This document shows, piece after piece, positions 1 to 11,888 of a stretch of DNA of 64,000 bases (positions within the stretch are counted from its first letter, which is position 1; every line of letters begins with the position of its first letter). The notes below the pieces were generated by a model. It had not been told where the DNA came from. It made no database searches and was given only the letters and a program-made list of their open reading frames with translations. Source of the stretch: Branchiostoma floridae (Eukaryota; Chordata; Leptocardii; Amphioxiformes; Branchiostomatidae). Position numbers and translations under genes: made by a program. Location: positions 7,537,969-7,601,968 of the forward strand of contig NC_049993.1 of NCBI RefSeq assembly GCF_000003815.2, written 5' to 3'.

Positions 1-288
1 AGTGAGTGCTAGTTCAGTGCCCAGAAGTAGGCCTTGCACTGAGAGAAAACCCTCGAGAAAGCCCATTGATTGGAGAGTAAAGTTATCCAAGGACAAAAAG
101 TTAAATGCAATACATGTACTGATGGAGGAAAATGTAACCAACAAGTCCACCACGTCCGTTTTTAATTGGGGTATAACAAAATAAAATGAAAAGTAGGAAA
201 ACTAGACACGAAAGAGTGATTGCACTGTTTTCCTTTTTTGTCAGGAAAGTCAGTTGTAATTCAAGTAGTGTACATTGTAAATACCTAC

Positions 289-456
289 TTCGACATGGCC
301 GTGACTGACAGGGGAAGGTTGTGTTGGTGGGACCTGTACATCCGGGGTCTACATCCACCGTGCCTCCGCGCTCACAGTCCCGGATGTAGTCCTGACGTCC
401 CGGTCCGCAGACCTTGTGACTGGAGCAGTTTCCTACAGGACTCCACTCAGACCAGG
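289..456 (-). CDS. TSP1 repeat exon (second TSP1 of the PAN-EGF-TSP1 gene)
   Basis: This internal exon encodes one thrombospondin type 1 repeat. Visible are the WSEWSP tryptophan motif, the CSSHKVCGPG core and the closing Cys residues of PCQSRPC. The acceptor is TTTTCAG before 456. The donor GTAGGT after 289 gives a phase-1 end; an alternative donor GTATTT two bases further would be phase 2. The 168-bp length with phase 1 at both ends is the classic shuffled-module layout and joins in frame to the TSP1 exon at 13348-13524. TSP1 domains are extracellular and bind glycosaminoglycans or receptors. The gene continues beyond the left edge, so the number of later repeats is unknown. Confidence 0.82.
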
Positions 457-540
457 CTGAAAACAAGAAGGGAGATCGGAGATGGAAGAATTCACTTATG
501 TCAGAAACAACGAGAGGAACACAGACACAGACAGACGGAA

Positions 541-563
541 AGACACACACACACACGCACACA

Positions 564-604
<41 letters not shown>
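541..604. repeat. (CA)n microsatellite
   Basis: Nearly pure CA dinucleotides with a few interruptions, about 85 bp upstream (in gene sense) of the TSP1 exon acceptor at 456. Confidence 0.95.
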
Positions 605-607
<3 letters not shown>

Positions 608-2290
608 GAGAGACAGGGAGAGAGAAACACACACACAGAACAAGTTGCTATAAGTTAAAACTTCTTGTGAGCCGTTCTTATGACACACTACCGTAAAATA
701 AGAAAATACGAGTGGTTGTGTTAGGACATGAAACTGGAAAAACAAAATTTATGAGCACATATCTCGCTTTTCTCCCTCTCGCATAAAAGATGTCAAAAAC
801 GTACACACAACTCTAGTAAATCATTTTGTATTATGTCCCATACTCTTAAGCAAGTGAAAGGGCACTATTTAAAGAATCATAGCGACCCACCGATCAGGAA
901 TGATTCATTCGGTCCATTAACGTTCACGTCCTTGGTTGCCTGCGTTCACAAAATCCCCAATCTACACTCACCCGGGAGACTGGTTTATATATAGAGAGGC
1001 CTGTCAGGGCAACAGGATGACGAATACTTCAACTATCTGACCTGAACCTAAGGTGAGACCAAGGAGTTACAAACCTGTCATTTTCTGGGGGTTTGAAAAT
1101 CAGATTAACTGATGCGAAGAAAACACTGTCTGTAGGGGAAGGGGACGGTTTCGTATTCCAGTGGAGCAGGAGGATGATTTCAGTTTCGGCTAGCAGCAAC
1201 AGTGCGGATGTTCTTTTCATAACTGTGTAAACTATAACTGACATTAGATGGCTAGGTCGTGCGTTTTGTGTCCAGACGACCGGCCATACAGAATTTGCAA
1301 TATGATAAAAGCTTGCTTGAACCCGTGGTGCAACAACATTTTTTAAGTCTGAATTTTTGGAAATTTCTTCGAGATGTCGTTTGTCGAAATCTATTAATAT
1401 CGCCATATAAGTTTAAGCAGACTGGAAAGCTACTATTTGAAATTTTTGGTTCGCTGCATGTTCCACAAGTCAGTATGAAGATACTTAACGTTATCCATTT
1501 AAACATTCAAAGGAAATTGCACAGTATTGCTGCACTCAAGCTTAAGGAACACGCTTAATATATAAGACCTATCACTGAATCACTTGGTAGAATATTCTTC
1601 TGAGACAAACATATACATCATTCAAGACTGTATACATACAAGAGAGGGAACGTCCAGCTCAAATAGAGGAAACAAAAGATAGGACACTGCCGACTTCATC
1701 AAAGTAGTCTATAAACGGAAAATGACATCGGCAATGACGACGATAAGATATTTTCGTTGAAACTGCCTGCGTGTAACTATTCGATTTAGCACCAAGATTT
1801 CTTGGCGGAATATTGCCTAATAAGTACTCTTACTTTCAGCTCTCTTAGTTGTCCATGGGGCTCTTAACACGATGTCTTTAAATGCATTTTGTAGATCCAG
1901 GCATACAATATTCCACCAAAATGCTTTTTGGGCACAGTGCCTAAAAAGATAAGGAAGTAAGCATCTCACTAATTGCGACACATCTTCCCCAGATTGACCT
2001 TTCATGAAGCTCATCACTACAATGCCTCTCAAGCAGACAGCATTTTACCCAGCTGAGACTGTGTGGGAGTAAAGTAAGGTCGTGTTGATTTGATTATATG
2101 GAGGACATCCGCGCGCGCATCAATTTTCAGTCGTTTCTAAAAAAAGTTTTCAACTATACTGTAAATTGTACAAAACAGCTGAAAATGAAAACGGATACCA
2201 ACATCATAGAATGCCAAAGTCAATTCTAATGTCAAAGAAAAATATGTGAAAGAACGAAAATGAATTGTTTGGTATAGTTTTGTGTTTAGC

Positions 2291-4040
2291 CAGAGAGAGA
2301 GAGAGAGAAATGGTTTATTATTGCCATTGACATTAAAAAACATTTGCAGCACATTTACAAATGGCTGAATTGTCGTTTTTTCACACTCAGTATTTCAACC
2401 TCTAACTCAAGTTAACACTTTTAAAATGATCGAGTCACAACATAACATCTACCGTTTACAATTACTGGTCAGTTACTATACAAAGAAAGATTCGCTAGTA
2501 TTCACAAATTACCCTTAGTCTTGGTTCAGCAGCTTTACACAGTACGGTAATGTGCTATTAGCGAAACGAGCAGTTCTACACCGGAAGTGAGAGAGTTTGT
2601 CTTTGTTTCTTAGAGACCTATCATGGGTATCCCCTCGTCTAGATGGAAGCCAATAACTGAATCTTTCAGAGTTGACAAGAGCTCGTGCAAACCGTAGGCA
2701 TAGATTGTCCCTTCTACAGTCCAGTCGACAAAGACCCGAAGTGTTCAGTGCACTGTCGTAAGTGACGTACTCCCGTCCGAGTATAATTCTCAGAGCCCTC
2801 TTCTGCACGCGTTCGACTTTCGATGACAAAACTCTGGTAAGACCGGGGTGCCAGATGACACAGGCGTACTCAAGAAGAGGCCGCACGAAACCGATGTAGA
2901 CGAGTACAAGGTCACTTATGTCCAGTCCGTGTTTCTTCAGGTTTCTTATCATATAGAGTCTCTTACTCCCTTTGGTGACGATTGAGGTCACATGTTGAGT
3001 CCATTTGAGGTTGTTCTGGAGGATAAGTCCCAGGACACGTGCTGCCTGGACAACCTGTAGTTGGGTTGGCCCAACAGTGATTACTGGCGGCGGTGGAGGA
3101 TTTCTCATGAAGCAAAACACCATCACCATGCACTTAGACGGGTTCAGGGCCATGAAGTTGGTATCAGTCCAACGTGTCAGGCCATTGATGTCGTCCTGAA
3201 TCCTTGGTGCCGCAGACACATGTCGTGATTCGGAGACAGACATGTCATCGACATACTTAAACCCATCTGAAGACGTTTCGTGACTTGGGAGGGCGTCATT
3301 AACCAGGGCTAGAAAAACTAGTGGTCCTAACTTCGTTCCCTGAGGCACACCACACGTCAGAGTTTGCCAGTCCGAGACTGTGCCCTGATATCTCACACGC
3401 TGGCGCCGACCTGACAGGAAACTGCTCACCCAGGGCACGATGGACGGGCGGACACCAAGGTCAAGTAGCTTGCAAATGGCGGTCTGGTGGTGGACATAAT
3501 CAAATGCTCGGGAAAAGTCCGTGAGAACAAGTGTTGTCACGTAGCCTGGTTTGTCTGATGCCTCAAGGATGTTGTGTACAAGACGCGTCAGGTAATGTAC
3601 TGTTGAGCAACCATGGAGAGAACCGAACTGCCGAGGGTCCAGGTTAGGAAGGATATCCTGCATGCACCAGTCACGTACGATTCCTTCACACACTTTGGCA
3701 AAGATAGGTGTTAGAGAGATGGGTCTTAACTTCTCTAGTCGCGGTGGCATCTCCTTTGGAATGGGCACAACATCAGCATCCTTGAACATGTCCGGTACTT
3801 CACCTTGACACAGGGAGGTGTTCATTATGTCACATAAAGGCTGGGACAGTTCAAAGGAGAATTCCCTAATAATCCTTGGGGAGATACCATCAGGGCCAGT
3901 AGCTTTGCCAATCTTGACATTCCTTAGTCTGTTGTTCAACCTTCCTGACCATATCACGAAGGCAACTTTTTTGGCCAAACTTTTTTGTTCGCACGCTCGC
4001 ATCAGTTTTGGGGTTCCCAGGGGATGTCGTCATCCATATA
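2291..4040 (-). mobile_element. 5'-truncated non-LTR retrotransposon with reverse transcriptase ORF
   Basis: The minus-strand ORF 4002-2515 (495 codons) is a LINE reverse transcriptase. It shows GKATGPDGISP (RT motif 1), RPISLTPIFAK, LTDFSRAFD, GVPQGTKLGPL and a catalytic FKYVDD box, followed by the usual C-terminal thumb-like region and a CR1/jockey-type tail with RVQKRALR. No endonuclease domain lies upstream, so the copy begins inside the RT region. Downstream of the stop is a short 3' UTR with AATAAA (complement of 2313-2318) ending in a (CT)n tract at about 2291-2308. The ORF is intact, which suggests a young insertion or a chance lack of lesions. The clade (CR1, L2 or jockey-like) cannot be fixed by eye. 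The 5' boundary near 4040 is approximate and no target duplication was found. Confidence 0.88.
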
Positions 4041-4635
4041 ATGAAACCGACATTGCCTAATGGAATGAATTAAACGGAATGAATTGTTGACGTCTGCGGC
4101 GTAGACAGACCTAGAGACGGCCAAGGATGGGACAAACTGTGACAATCAATAACCTTAGAGAGCAGTATAATGGGGCGTAAGTGGGGGGTGCGAACAGTCT
4201 GGTGTCACAAGCAGTAGTTATACAATCTTTTTCCTGGAACCGGGCTTTACTTACGGAAATGAGACCTGTTATTTTGTTGATTGTCTGAAAGGTTCAACTC
4301 TAGGACTAACGGCAGGGCAAGAAGGTAAGTAACGCTTATAAAGGGAAAGAATATTTTCAACAGCGACTTGGGAGAGTTCAGCAGCAAGTGAGTTCTGCCA
4401 TAGCAATGGCGTCTGTTTTGTCCTTACAATGGTCGACGCTCCTGGAACGACTGGAGAAACAGGTGAAACCTTACTCCTTCCTGAAAGAAAACTGTGGCTT
4501 CAGTAGACGTTACTGGTATGCGTATGTCATTCCCTTCGTTAGTGTCTTTTTCTAATTGCTATTTTCTTCGATACCGTTTGTAATGTTCAGTGTTCGGTCA
4601 TGAAATTCCGTTTGCGGTTAGGCCAAGGTCTTGAC

Positions 4636-5095
4636 TAAGGGTGGGTGCCGGTACAGAAAATTCAGGTCCAGGTCCGGTTCAGGTCCAAAGGATCAGGTCC
4701 AGGTCCGGACCTGAACCTGGACCTGATTCTGTATGACTCATACGGTCATACCAATGGTCCATTTCAGTGACGGTTTTATTTTCACTACAAATAAATCTGT
4801 TTGGTGGAGTATTAGACTTACACTTTTGTCTTAAAATCATAAATTAAACCGCTAACTGCACCTATACCATTGACTGTAAAACTGTGAAATGACTATAAAC
4901 TCTGAACTACTTCACTCTTGTTATTTTCTTCCACCTGTAAGCGCCAAAACGTGTGAATGCCTGATCAAATAATCTGTTAATTTTCTAATCGGTCCAACAT
5001 ACGGTCCACCTAATTTTTCAGGTCCGGTTTTTCTGGACCGGTCCAATAAGAAAAACCGGTTTTGTACCGGTGCGCTGTACCGGTACCCACCCCTA
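4636..5095. mobile_element. hAT-like MITE with 8-bp target duplication
   Basis: A 460-bp element is flanked on both sides by the 8-mer GTCTTGAC (4628-4635 and 5096-5103). The ends are inverted repeats: TAAGGGTGGGTGCCGGTAC at the left, and at the right the complement of TAGGGGTGGGTACCGGTAC. Next to the ends are many copies of AGGTCCAGGTCCGG and its complement. No transposase ORF is present. An 8-bp duplication with TAGGG-type termini fits the hAT superfamily. Confidence 0.8.
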
Positions 5096-5555
5096 GTCTT
5101 GACCTATCAAAGAAATGTTTAGATTTCTGGCTCCTATCGTCTTTCTTTGTACTACAGCAGAACTTGTTCTGTGTAATAGTGTTCAAAACACCACCTTTCT
5201 AAAGTACCATAATTTAAGAAAGGCTTGCCAAAACGCGCGGGAAACAGAGGGAAATTTCCAGAGTCATTTTATAACGTACCTCCCACGCGATTGTCCTTAG
5301 GTCCCCAAAGAGGCAATTATAACGGTGCTAACGGCGGTGCAACAGGCTAGCAACAAATTCTGACAAATTCGTTTCGATAAGGACTTCATTTCAACGATTA
5401 TTCGAGTCGGTCCGGTGATCGAATCCACAGATTATTCCGCCTATAGTTCAGATACTAGTATTCCCCGCCGGCATTGGTACTAGTATTTCATTGGTACGCG
5501 TACTAAATGGGCACTACAAGATTCGTAGCCTGGTATCCAGCCGCATTATAATAAC

Positions 5556-5612
5556 TTTATTGCAAGATCCTGCTCAAAAGCTGATCGCAAAGTAAGGCAG
5601 TTGTCTAAATCT
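5556..5612 (-). repeat. Retroposon 3'-end fragment
   Basis: Contains AATAACTTTATTGCAAGATC followed by AAAGTAAGGCAGTTGTC. A close relative lies at 18158-18225. On the minus strand it ends in AATAAAGTTATT, as expected for a retroposon 3' end. Confidence 0.5.
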
Positions 5613-6762
5613 ATGTTTATTTATAGCTCTCGAGCCTCCTCTGTCCTACCAGGCTGCTAATACTCTGCGTATTTACATAGAGGACAGAAGAAATACTGGG
5701 CTGTAATATATAATACGGCTGGATACCAGGTTAAAAGACTTGTTGAAACTGATTTATATTCACAAGACGTCATCCTTTGTTCTGAAGTAGCGGTGACAGC
5801 CTACACGTCTTGACGTGTCTCTCACACGACAAGGTCTCGCTGCGTTCGGCTCTACAGCTCCGTGGTACATGCTGAGGTCTTGCGACAAAATCGATCAACT
5901 GTGCAGGGGTAGCGGCAACCCCTCTCGTGCACACAGTCTGTCTGCGACTGTTACAGGTGTCAGGTCTCCTTCTCTAAACAGGTGAGTCTCAGATACCTTT
6001 GTTTTTATAATATAATCATATCGTTTACTAGAAGAACTGAGGTGTGGAAAAACCCAAGACAGATATCCATATGCACCAATGGGTCGTTTTCACTTAATGT
6101 GAAATAGGCAGGTGATAACGCGTCGTTTTGACTTTCATCTCAGACGCAAAAAGATCCATTATACTAATGAATTTGTCATACACGGTTTGCTAGTTTTAAC
6201 CACCCAAACCCGCACAATGGCATTATGAAAGGCGTACGTGATCTTTTAATGTTTTGAGCGATTCAGCACACATATCTCAGGTCATATAGGGTGACGCATG
6301 TTAAAATATCGAGGAATCCATGGGGGAGAATTAAGATAAGAATCTAAAGATCTGTTTCATGTACGTGCAACAATAGGGGCTATTCGGGAGTGGAACGGTG
6401 GTGGTTCAACCATACGAGGATTTATCATCGGACATATGGGGGCGCTCAAACTATAAGCTTTCACAGACTGAACGATGAAAATGGAACGTTGCCAAAATGC
6501 AACAGTTGCCTCAGTGTTTTCCCGAGGTGGCACATATGTACCACAGCAATAACGATGTCAAAGATAGACTCTTGTTGGGCGTATTTGCATTTCAAGCTTT
6601 CGGGCCAGACATAGAACACGCGCGCTGGTGAAACACAATCGTAAAACACAATGTGCGGGTGACATTGGCAATTAGTCACCTGAGTGCTCCCCGCTTTCAT
6701 TGCTCTAGAAACAGCTTTATACAAGAGTGTGCTTGAAAGTAATATCTCTCTAAAGTAATAGT

Positions 6763-6830
<68 letters not shown>
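6763..6830. repeat. Compound (CT)n(TA)n microsatellite
   Basis: About 36 bp of CT followed directly by about 32 bp of TA. Confidence 0.95.
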
Positions 6831-6833
<3 letters not shown>

Positions 6834-7223
6834 GGGGATTTCCGATTTGTTGTTTTAAAAGAGAATGAGAGTGAGTGAAAGATCCCGTGTGAGTTCTGAT
6901 CATCCAAGAAAACATGCAGAAATGACTGATGGCGCTTTTACCATTCTCTACCAACATGCCATTTACCACGTTAACGTGACAGCCCGCCCGTTACCATGAT
7001 TACAGCGTCATTTACAGAATCCCCTGCTTTCACTACAATCCTTTGAGAATGCATCATAGTCTGAGGCAGATAGTTTGCCTAGCTGGTCTAAATCCGCACC
7101 ATTACATAGCATCGCTCTATGGACGCGTTTACTCCAGTTTTCAATTCTTCAACCTCAAAGAAAAGTTTCAGCTAGAAAAATACACAAACCCGACGTTCCA
7201 CTGCAGCTACAGGGAAACCCACC

Positions 7224-7560
7224 AAGGCCTAGGGAAAAATGTTGTGTTTCCTGTTTCATTTTTGGAAAAATAGGGTCGGTAGGTAGGGATTATCGTTTTT
7301 TTTTAATATTTTTTTTAGGCTGGCCAAAACTGTATTGATACATATTACAATACAGATGAACAAAGTAAACTGGTAGCCACGAGGACACTAAGTATCTTTC
7401 AATGTCAAGCAGCATCTTTACTTCAATAGGAAGCAGGCTGAATAAAGTTCTAACTGGAAGCTATGTGACTCCCCTGCCTACCGAAAAAAGTCTAGGGTCG
7501 CAGGTTTTCCTAGAGTAGGGAAACAGGAAACACAACTATGTTTTCCCCTAGACCCAAGGG
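7224..7560. repeat. Short inverted-repeat element
   Basis: The left arm, CCTAGGGAAAAATGTTGTG then TTTCCTGTTTC at about 7228-7258, is matched in inverted orientation at about 7522-7555. A second inverted pair, GGTCGGTAGG with CCTACCGA, lies just inside. This structure fits a MITE of about 330 bp. Target duplications could not be resolved. Confidence 0.6.
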
Positions 7561-9500
7561 GTCCAAGGTCTATCTTTTCTTCGATGCCTTATGACCTAAC
7601 CTCATACCAAATCCGATACATGCGGAGCTTCTTGAGTTACACTGTTCAACCAGGAACAAAACTGAAGCAAAATCTTCTTCGCGAAGGTAATAATCGCGTA
7701 TACATAACGAAAGAAAGCAAGACAGAAGGACACCCGAGCGAGCACGTCTCTAGCTATGGGATGTTTATTACGGGTTAAATTGACTGGTGTGAACTTTATA
7801 CTTACCGATGGAGTATACATGAGTTTCGATATTGCAGCATCGCTGAAAGATGTTGTGTCAGACGACAGATAACGTACGAAGGAAAAATTAGATACATCTG
7901 TGTGTACGTGTGTATATCGAATTCACGGAGAAACAGGAAATGAGACTCTATGCTGACAGAGTACTTCTGCGTGCAGTTCTTATTAAATTATGTTCCCTGA
8001 GGCGAGAAGTAAATGATAACTGACGTTCTCACACCCGAACAACGCGTTAACGCCGCTTGTGAAAGGTCCACTTTCCATAAGGTGGCGTTCGCTGAGCGAC
8101 AGAAATTGGACTTCTACAATTTATAACCCTCGATTTCATAGTTGGAATATGATGCCAGAAGTAAAATTGTGATTCAAAAGACAACTGATGACACAAAAAG
8201 TAGAACAAACTGTTATTTATCTCAGTGAAACTCGTTGAACGATCTGTAAAATTTTTGGTCGCACGGAAGTCAAAACCTCACGTGTTAACGGGGTGAAAAG
8301 CTGCACATTTCTCAGTAGTGGTCCACATTGCCCCCACATAGCAAGTTCATTTATCGATAAGATTCAGTCAGGTTGATCATCCTATAATCTACGGTTAAGC
8401 AACCATTGCCCTCAATGAACGTTTCCCAAGGCTCCTTGTTCCTCATGATAAGAATGATGGACTTTAGAACACCGCTTTCCAATCCAATGCCCCTGTCCCT
8501 GTTATAATCTAATCATAAGATATTATACGCCATTGTTGTCCTCAATTGAAGTTCCCCAAACCATCTTGTCCTTTGCGGGAGATCTGAGGTCACCATTTTT
8601 CAATCCAACGCCTCTCAACCATACTTAACACGGTGGTGAGAACAGGGCGGCTCGGCCTGCGTGTAATCGTCTGGGTCCCATATATAGAAAAACTCCTCCA
8701 GCCATTTATTCAATTTCATCTTAGATTTCAGCCAGCCTTACTGGGTTGTGCAATACTTGAGACTTCAGGAGAGATAAGAAGACGGTGTGCTCACAGTAGA
8801 ACGCGAGGTTTCAAGTGCGGTGACGAAGGAATGGTTTTCTCAAGTGTAGCGGCGGCGAGAGTAAAACAAGTACATGTATACTCCCAGGAATATTCATCTT
8901 AGGCTTTTTTTCTTCTTTCAGAAAGCAAGAATGGAAAACAGGAGCTTTGAAGACTTGCAAGGCTTGGTGTGCTTGATCATGAAGCCGGCTCGCTGTGTCG
9001 TGTTGTCTGGATGATGCTTACACGTATGTTTGATTTCTCAAGAACTTCGGAAGAAGAAACGGCCCTGGACCAGTAACTACGCATCGCATCGTCTTGGGAG
9101 TAATCTTTTTTTTTTAACGAGAGAGGGAGGATTGTCCGCCAATTCGTTCCATGATACTTTATTTGCCAGATACGCGGAGTTACGAACGTGCCTTTTACGG
9201 TGATGCTGAACATATCTGTCATCTATACAGCGACACTAATAAGTGACGATCCGATTTGACGGGCCACAGAACACAATTTAACGGCGCACTTGGGTTTCAC
9301 CAGCGCCTGGTGTCCTCATTTGCTTTCAGCACACGTCGCCGAGAAGACATCTTTGTAAGTAAACCATTTCTGCAGTCAACGAGACTGTCGAAGGCAAGCT
9401 CAGCCTCGAGCGCCGGTAGAAATCATCTAGATTGACAACTCGCTCAAAACAGCAGTAAAAATCTCCAGCGCCTGTCAGGAGAATCTCCACTTTTCCGGCG

Positions 9501-10820
9501 ATGATAGCGTGCCAGACAGCCAGGATGGGTGCCTTAATGGTGAGGTGCGTTCTCGTCCTGCTTGTCACGGCGGAGTGTGTCCTGCGAGACTGCGGGCTGG
9601 GCCGACTCGCCGTGGCTGCGCGCGCGTTACCGACACCAGCGGAGCAGGGCGTCAAACCGCCGGGAGACGTGCCGCTCGCCACCGTCTCCCCCTTCCCGCA
9701 CGTCCCCATCACAGGCGCGCTGCACCCGCCGCTGGTGTACGCCCAAACCGAGGGGGCTCCGCTGTCACAGATAGACCAACCCGCCTCGCACGCGCTCTCC
9801 ACCGCCGATGCCATCAGCATCCTGTGCGTGGCAACGATCGTACCGATCCTGGGGATCGCCTTCATTCTGTACCCGTGCTTCCGCGACGGAATCCTGGAGT
9901 GGCGGCTGCAATGGGTCCAGAAGAGGAGAAACCAGCAGAAGGCAGATGTGGACGCTTCGAGGCTGAAAAACGTCAGAGGATCCGATCCTGGTATCTGTGA
10001 CATCGAGTGGGCCTTCATTTCATCACCCCCGAACCGCGAGTCTTTGCTGCAGGACGTTTGGAGCCGCCCTGACGACGCAGCCTTAAGAACACAGCGGCGT
10101 CAACTTAACGACGAAAAGGGTTCGCGTCTACCCGTCCAGGTACTGCTGCCAGAAACGCCTATCACTCAGAGTCGTCCCGAGATCCCAAGCCCCCTGTCGC
10201 CAGACTTTCCCTGGAGAAGCATGTTTTCTTACGGAGAGACTTTCCGTCGTCTGCAACCACCGACGTGGAGAAGCCATCAGCCACAGAACGACGTGACGTC
10301 CTCTGAAGAACACTCCGAACACGTCTTCGAATTCGGCGCTCTGGAAAAGGAGCAGGCTCACGACGATCCTTTCAAACGCCTTAACAGTGACGTAGCTTAC
10401 GGACGAGACCAAGGCGTTGTCAGTGAGAAGAGACGGCGTCAGTTCTACAGCGTGTCGTCATTAGCAGAGACAAGTGACGGCAGCAAAATGCCAAGCCCTG
10501 TCTGGGTAAGACGGCGGTCTGTTGTCGTCATAGAGAGCACGAAAATTGACGCGTCATCAGGTTCCGATACCGTGGGTGACAGATCACCTCTGCGCATGGC
10601 CGCATGGAAGACTGACGCGTCTGGCACGGACAACTTGAAGACATTATGTCAAAGAAACAGAACTTCATCTGTCGAGAAGAATGAGAACACTTTGACGTCA
10701 TCAACTGAAAGCGACAACGGTGGTCACGTGATCTGCGTCTGCGCAGAAGTGCATAAGCATGGCAACTCAAGTTCGTCGGGAAACAGTGTGGACGGGGTCG
10801 GTGCGACAGGTCCCTCATAG
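9501..10820 (+). CDS. Intronless gene for an unrecognised single-pass membrane protein
   Basis: An open frame of 439 codons, far longer than chance in this window, with no recognised homolog. The start could be Met1, Met9 or Met13; MGALMVRCVLVLLVTAECV reads as a signal peptide. A Pro-rich ectodomain of about 75 residues follows, then one hydrophobic segment at about residues 103-127 (AISILCVATIVPILGIAFIL) with a basic stop-transfer flank (QKRRNQQK), then a cytoplasmic tail of about 300 residues rich in Ser, Arg and Asp. I see no catalytic or folded-domain motif in the tail. The tail has RRR and SSS clusters and FKRLNSD-like phosphosite contexts. The gene lies in the intron between the two TSP1 exons, on the opposite strand. 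A candidate polyA signal is at 11404. It could be a retrocopy-derived or amphioxus-specific gene, or the last exon of a longer one. Confidence 0.68.
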   Translation: MIACQTARMGALMVRCVLVLLVTAECVLRDCGLGRLAVAARALPTPAEQGVKPPGDVPLATVSPFPHVPITGALHPPLVYAQTEGAPLSQIDQPASHALSTADAISILCVATIVPILGIAFILYPCFRDGILEWRLQWVQKRRNQQKADVDASRLKNVRGSDPGICDIEWAFISSPPNRESLLQDVWSRPDDAALRTQRRQLNDEKGSRLPVQVLLPETPITQSRPEIPSPLSPDFPWRSMFSYGETFRRLQPPTWRSHQPQNDVTSSEEHSEHVFEFGALEKEQAHDDPFKRLNSDVAYGRDQGVVSEKRRRQFYSVSSLAETSDGSKMPSPVWVRRRSVVVIESTKIDASSGSDTVGDRSPLRMAAWKTDASGTDNLKTLCQRNRTSSVEKNENTLTSSTESDNGGHVICVCAEVHKHGNSSSSGNSVDGVGATGPS

Positions 10821-11149
10821 CTGACGGGAAAGACGGAAAGGTGTAGAGACGGACAACACACAACAGAAATGTTGACACACATTCAGGTGTGTTATCGTAT
10901 TGTGCTGCTCGAGTGCGGACAATTATAACATACTTTGATAACTGTTCTATGATTCTGAATTCGATTATCTTCAATCTGTTTCCAAGAAGCGCCTTGGTGT
11001 ATCTGAAAAGGACTGGCAAACGGGAAGCATCGCTCTCCTGTTGGATATTGAGGCAGATTTTTTTTTCTATTTTGCTTTTGGACAGACGAGGACAACTTAT
11101 ATTAACAGTGCCACATACACAGTACAGACAGAAGGTACCCATTTTTACA

Positions 11150-11290
11150 CCTGGGTGAAGTGAGGAAGGCCGTGTAAAGTGCCTTTCCCAAGGGCACAAC
11201 GTCGGGGCGGGGCACGGCGGGGATCGAACTCAGAACCTCTAGGTTCCGAGCCGAACGCTCTACCAGTTACGCCACGCCCGACGCCACATT
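11150..11290 (-). mobile_element. tRNA-derived SINE
   Basis: The minus strand carries tRNA-like promoter boxes: GGCGTAACTGGTAGAGCG (A box) and GGTTCTGAGTTCGATCCC (B box). These are followed by a conserved TGCCCTTGGGAAAGGCACTT segment and ACCCAGGTGTAAAA. A diverged second copy is at 15440-15570. Confidence 0.75.
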
Positions 11291-11403
11291 TGTAAAGGGC
11301 AGATTTGTAAAGAAACTTTGACTGGTGAGTTATCAAACAATCACGACGGAACAGTGGATATTTTACGAAGAGGCTGTTTGTAAGCCAACAGGACACTGAC
11401 CGA

Positions 11404-11409
11404 AATAAA
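11404..11409 (+). terminator. Candidate polyadenylation signal AATAAA
   Basis: AATAAA lies 584 bp downstream of the stop of the 439-codon ORF, with a T/G-rich stretch following. It would place the SINE at 11150-11290 inside the 3' UTR. Confidence 0.35.
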
Positions 11410-11827
11410 GTCATGTTTCCTATGTCCAACATTTGTGACAACTTGACATTGAGAGAAACGCGTATGTTGAATGATCAATGGTTAGATTTCAAGAAATTTT
11501 ATTTGAGATATGACAGAAATAGAACTGAAAGTTGTGATATGACGTAAAGATATGGCTTCTTGATATTTTTCTTATCCTGAGAACGAAGTACAAACTGTGC
11601 ACTGTACACAGAAAAATTTGATGTACTAATGGCTTGCTTTTTCGTCAAAAGAATTTGACTTAAATGTTGTGTACGGTTCATGGAATGACGGAAGTCTATT
11701 TCAAAACCATAAAAACAGACTTCTACTACTGTATTTGATTATCATGCCAGTTATTGTGTGAAATCGTTACAACATATAAACAACATGTACACTTTTATTT
11801 GCGAAGGCAAAATTGGATTGTTTTGGG

Positions 11828-11888
11828 TCCATATATATATATGTGGAGTGGACATAGCGGGTTCTCCATGCTACATATATATATGCAT
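11828..11888. repeat. AT-rich palindrome
   Basis: CATATATATATATG and CATATATATATATGCAT flank a short GC-richer loop (GGAGTGGACATAGCGG), so the strand could fold into a hairpin. Confidence 0.5.

Noticed and set aside
6461-6969. ORFs with YIYIYI and RERERE runs
   Set aside because: Translation of the CT/TA microsatellite.
9326-10018. Minus-strand ORF of 230 codons overlapping the 439-codon gene
   Set aside because: It overlaps the GC-rich 5' half of the plus-strand ORF. It lacks a signal peptide, membrane segment or domain, and is best seen as a shadow.
11200-11285. Functional tRNA gene on the minus strand
   Set aside because: A and B boxes are present, but acceptor-stem pairing is poor and the sequence continues into a SINE body with a related copy at 15.5 kb.
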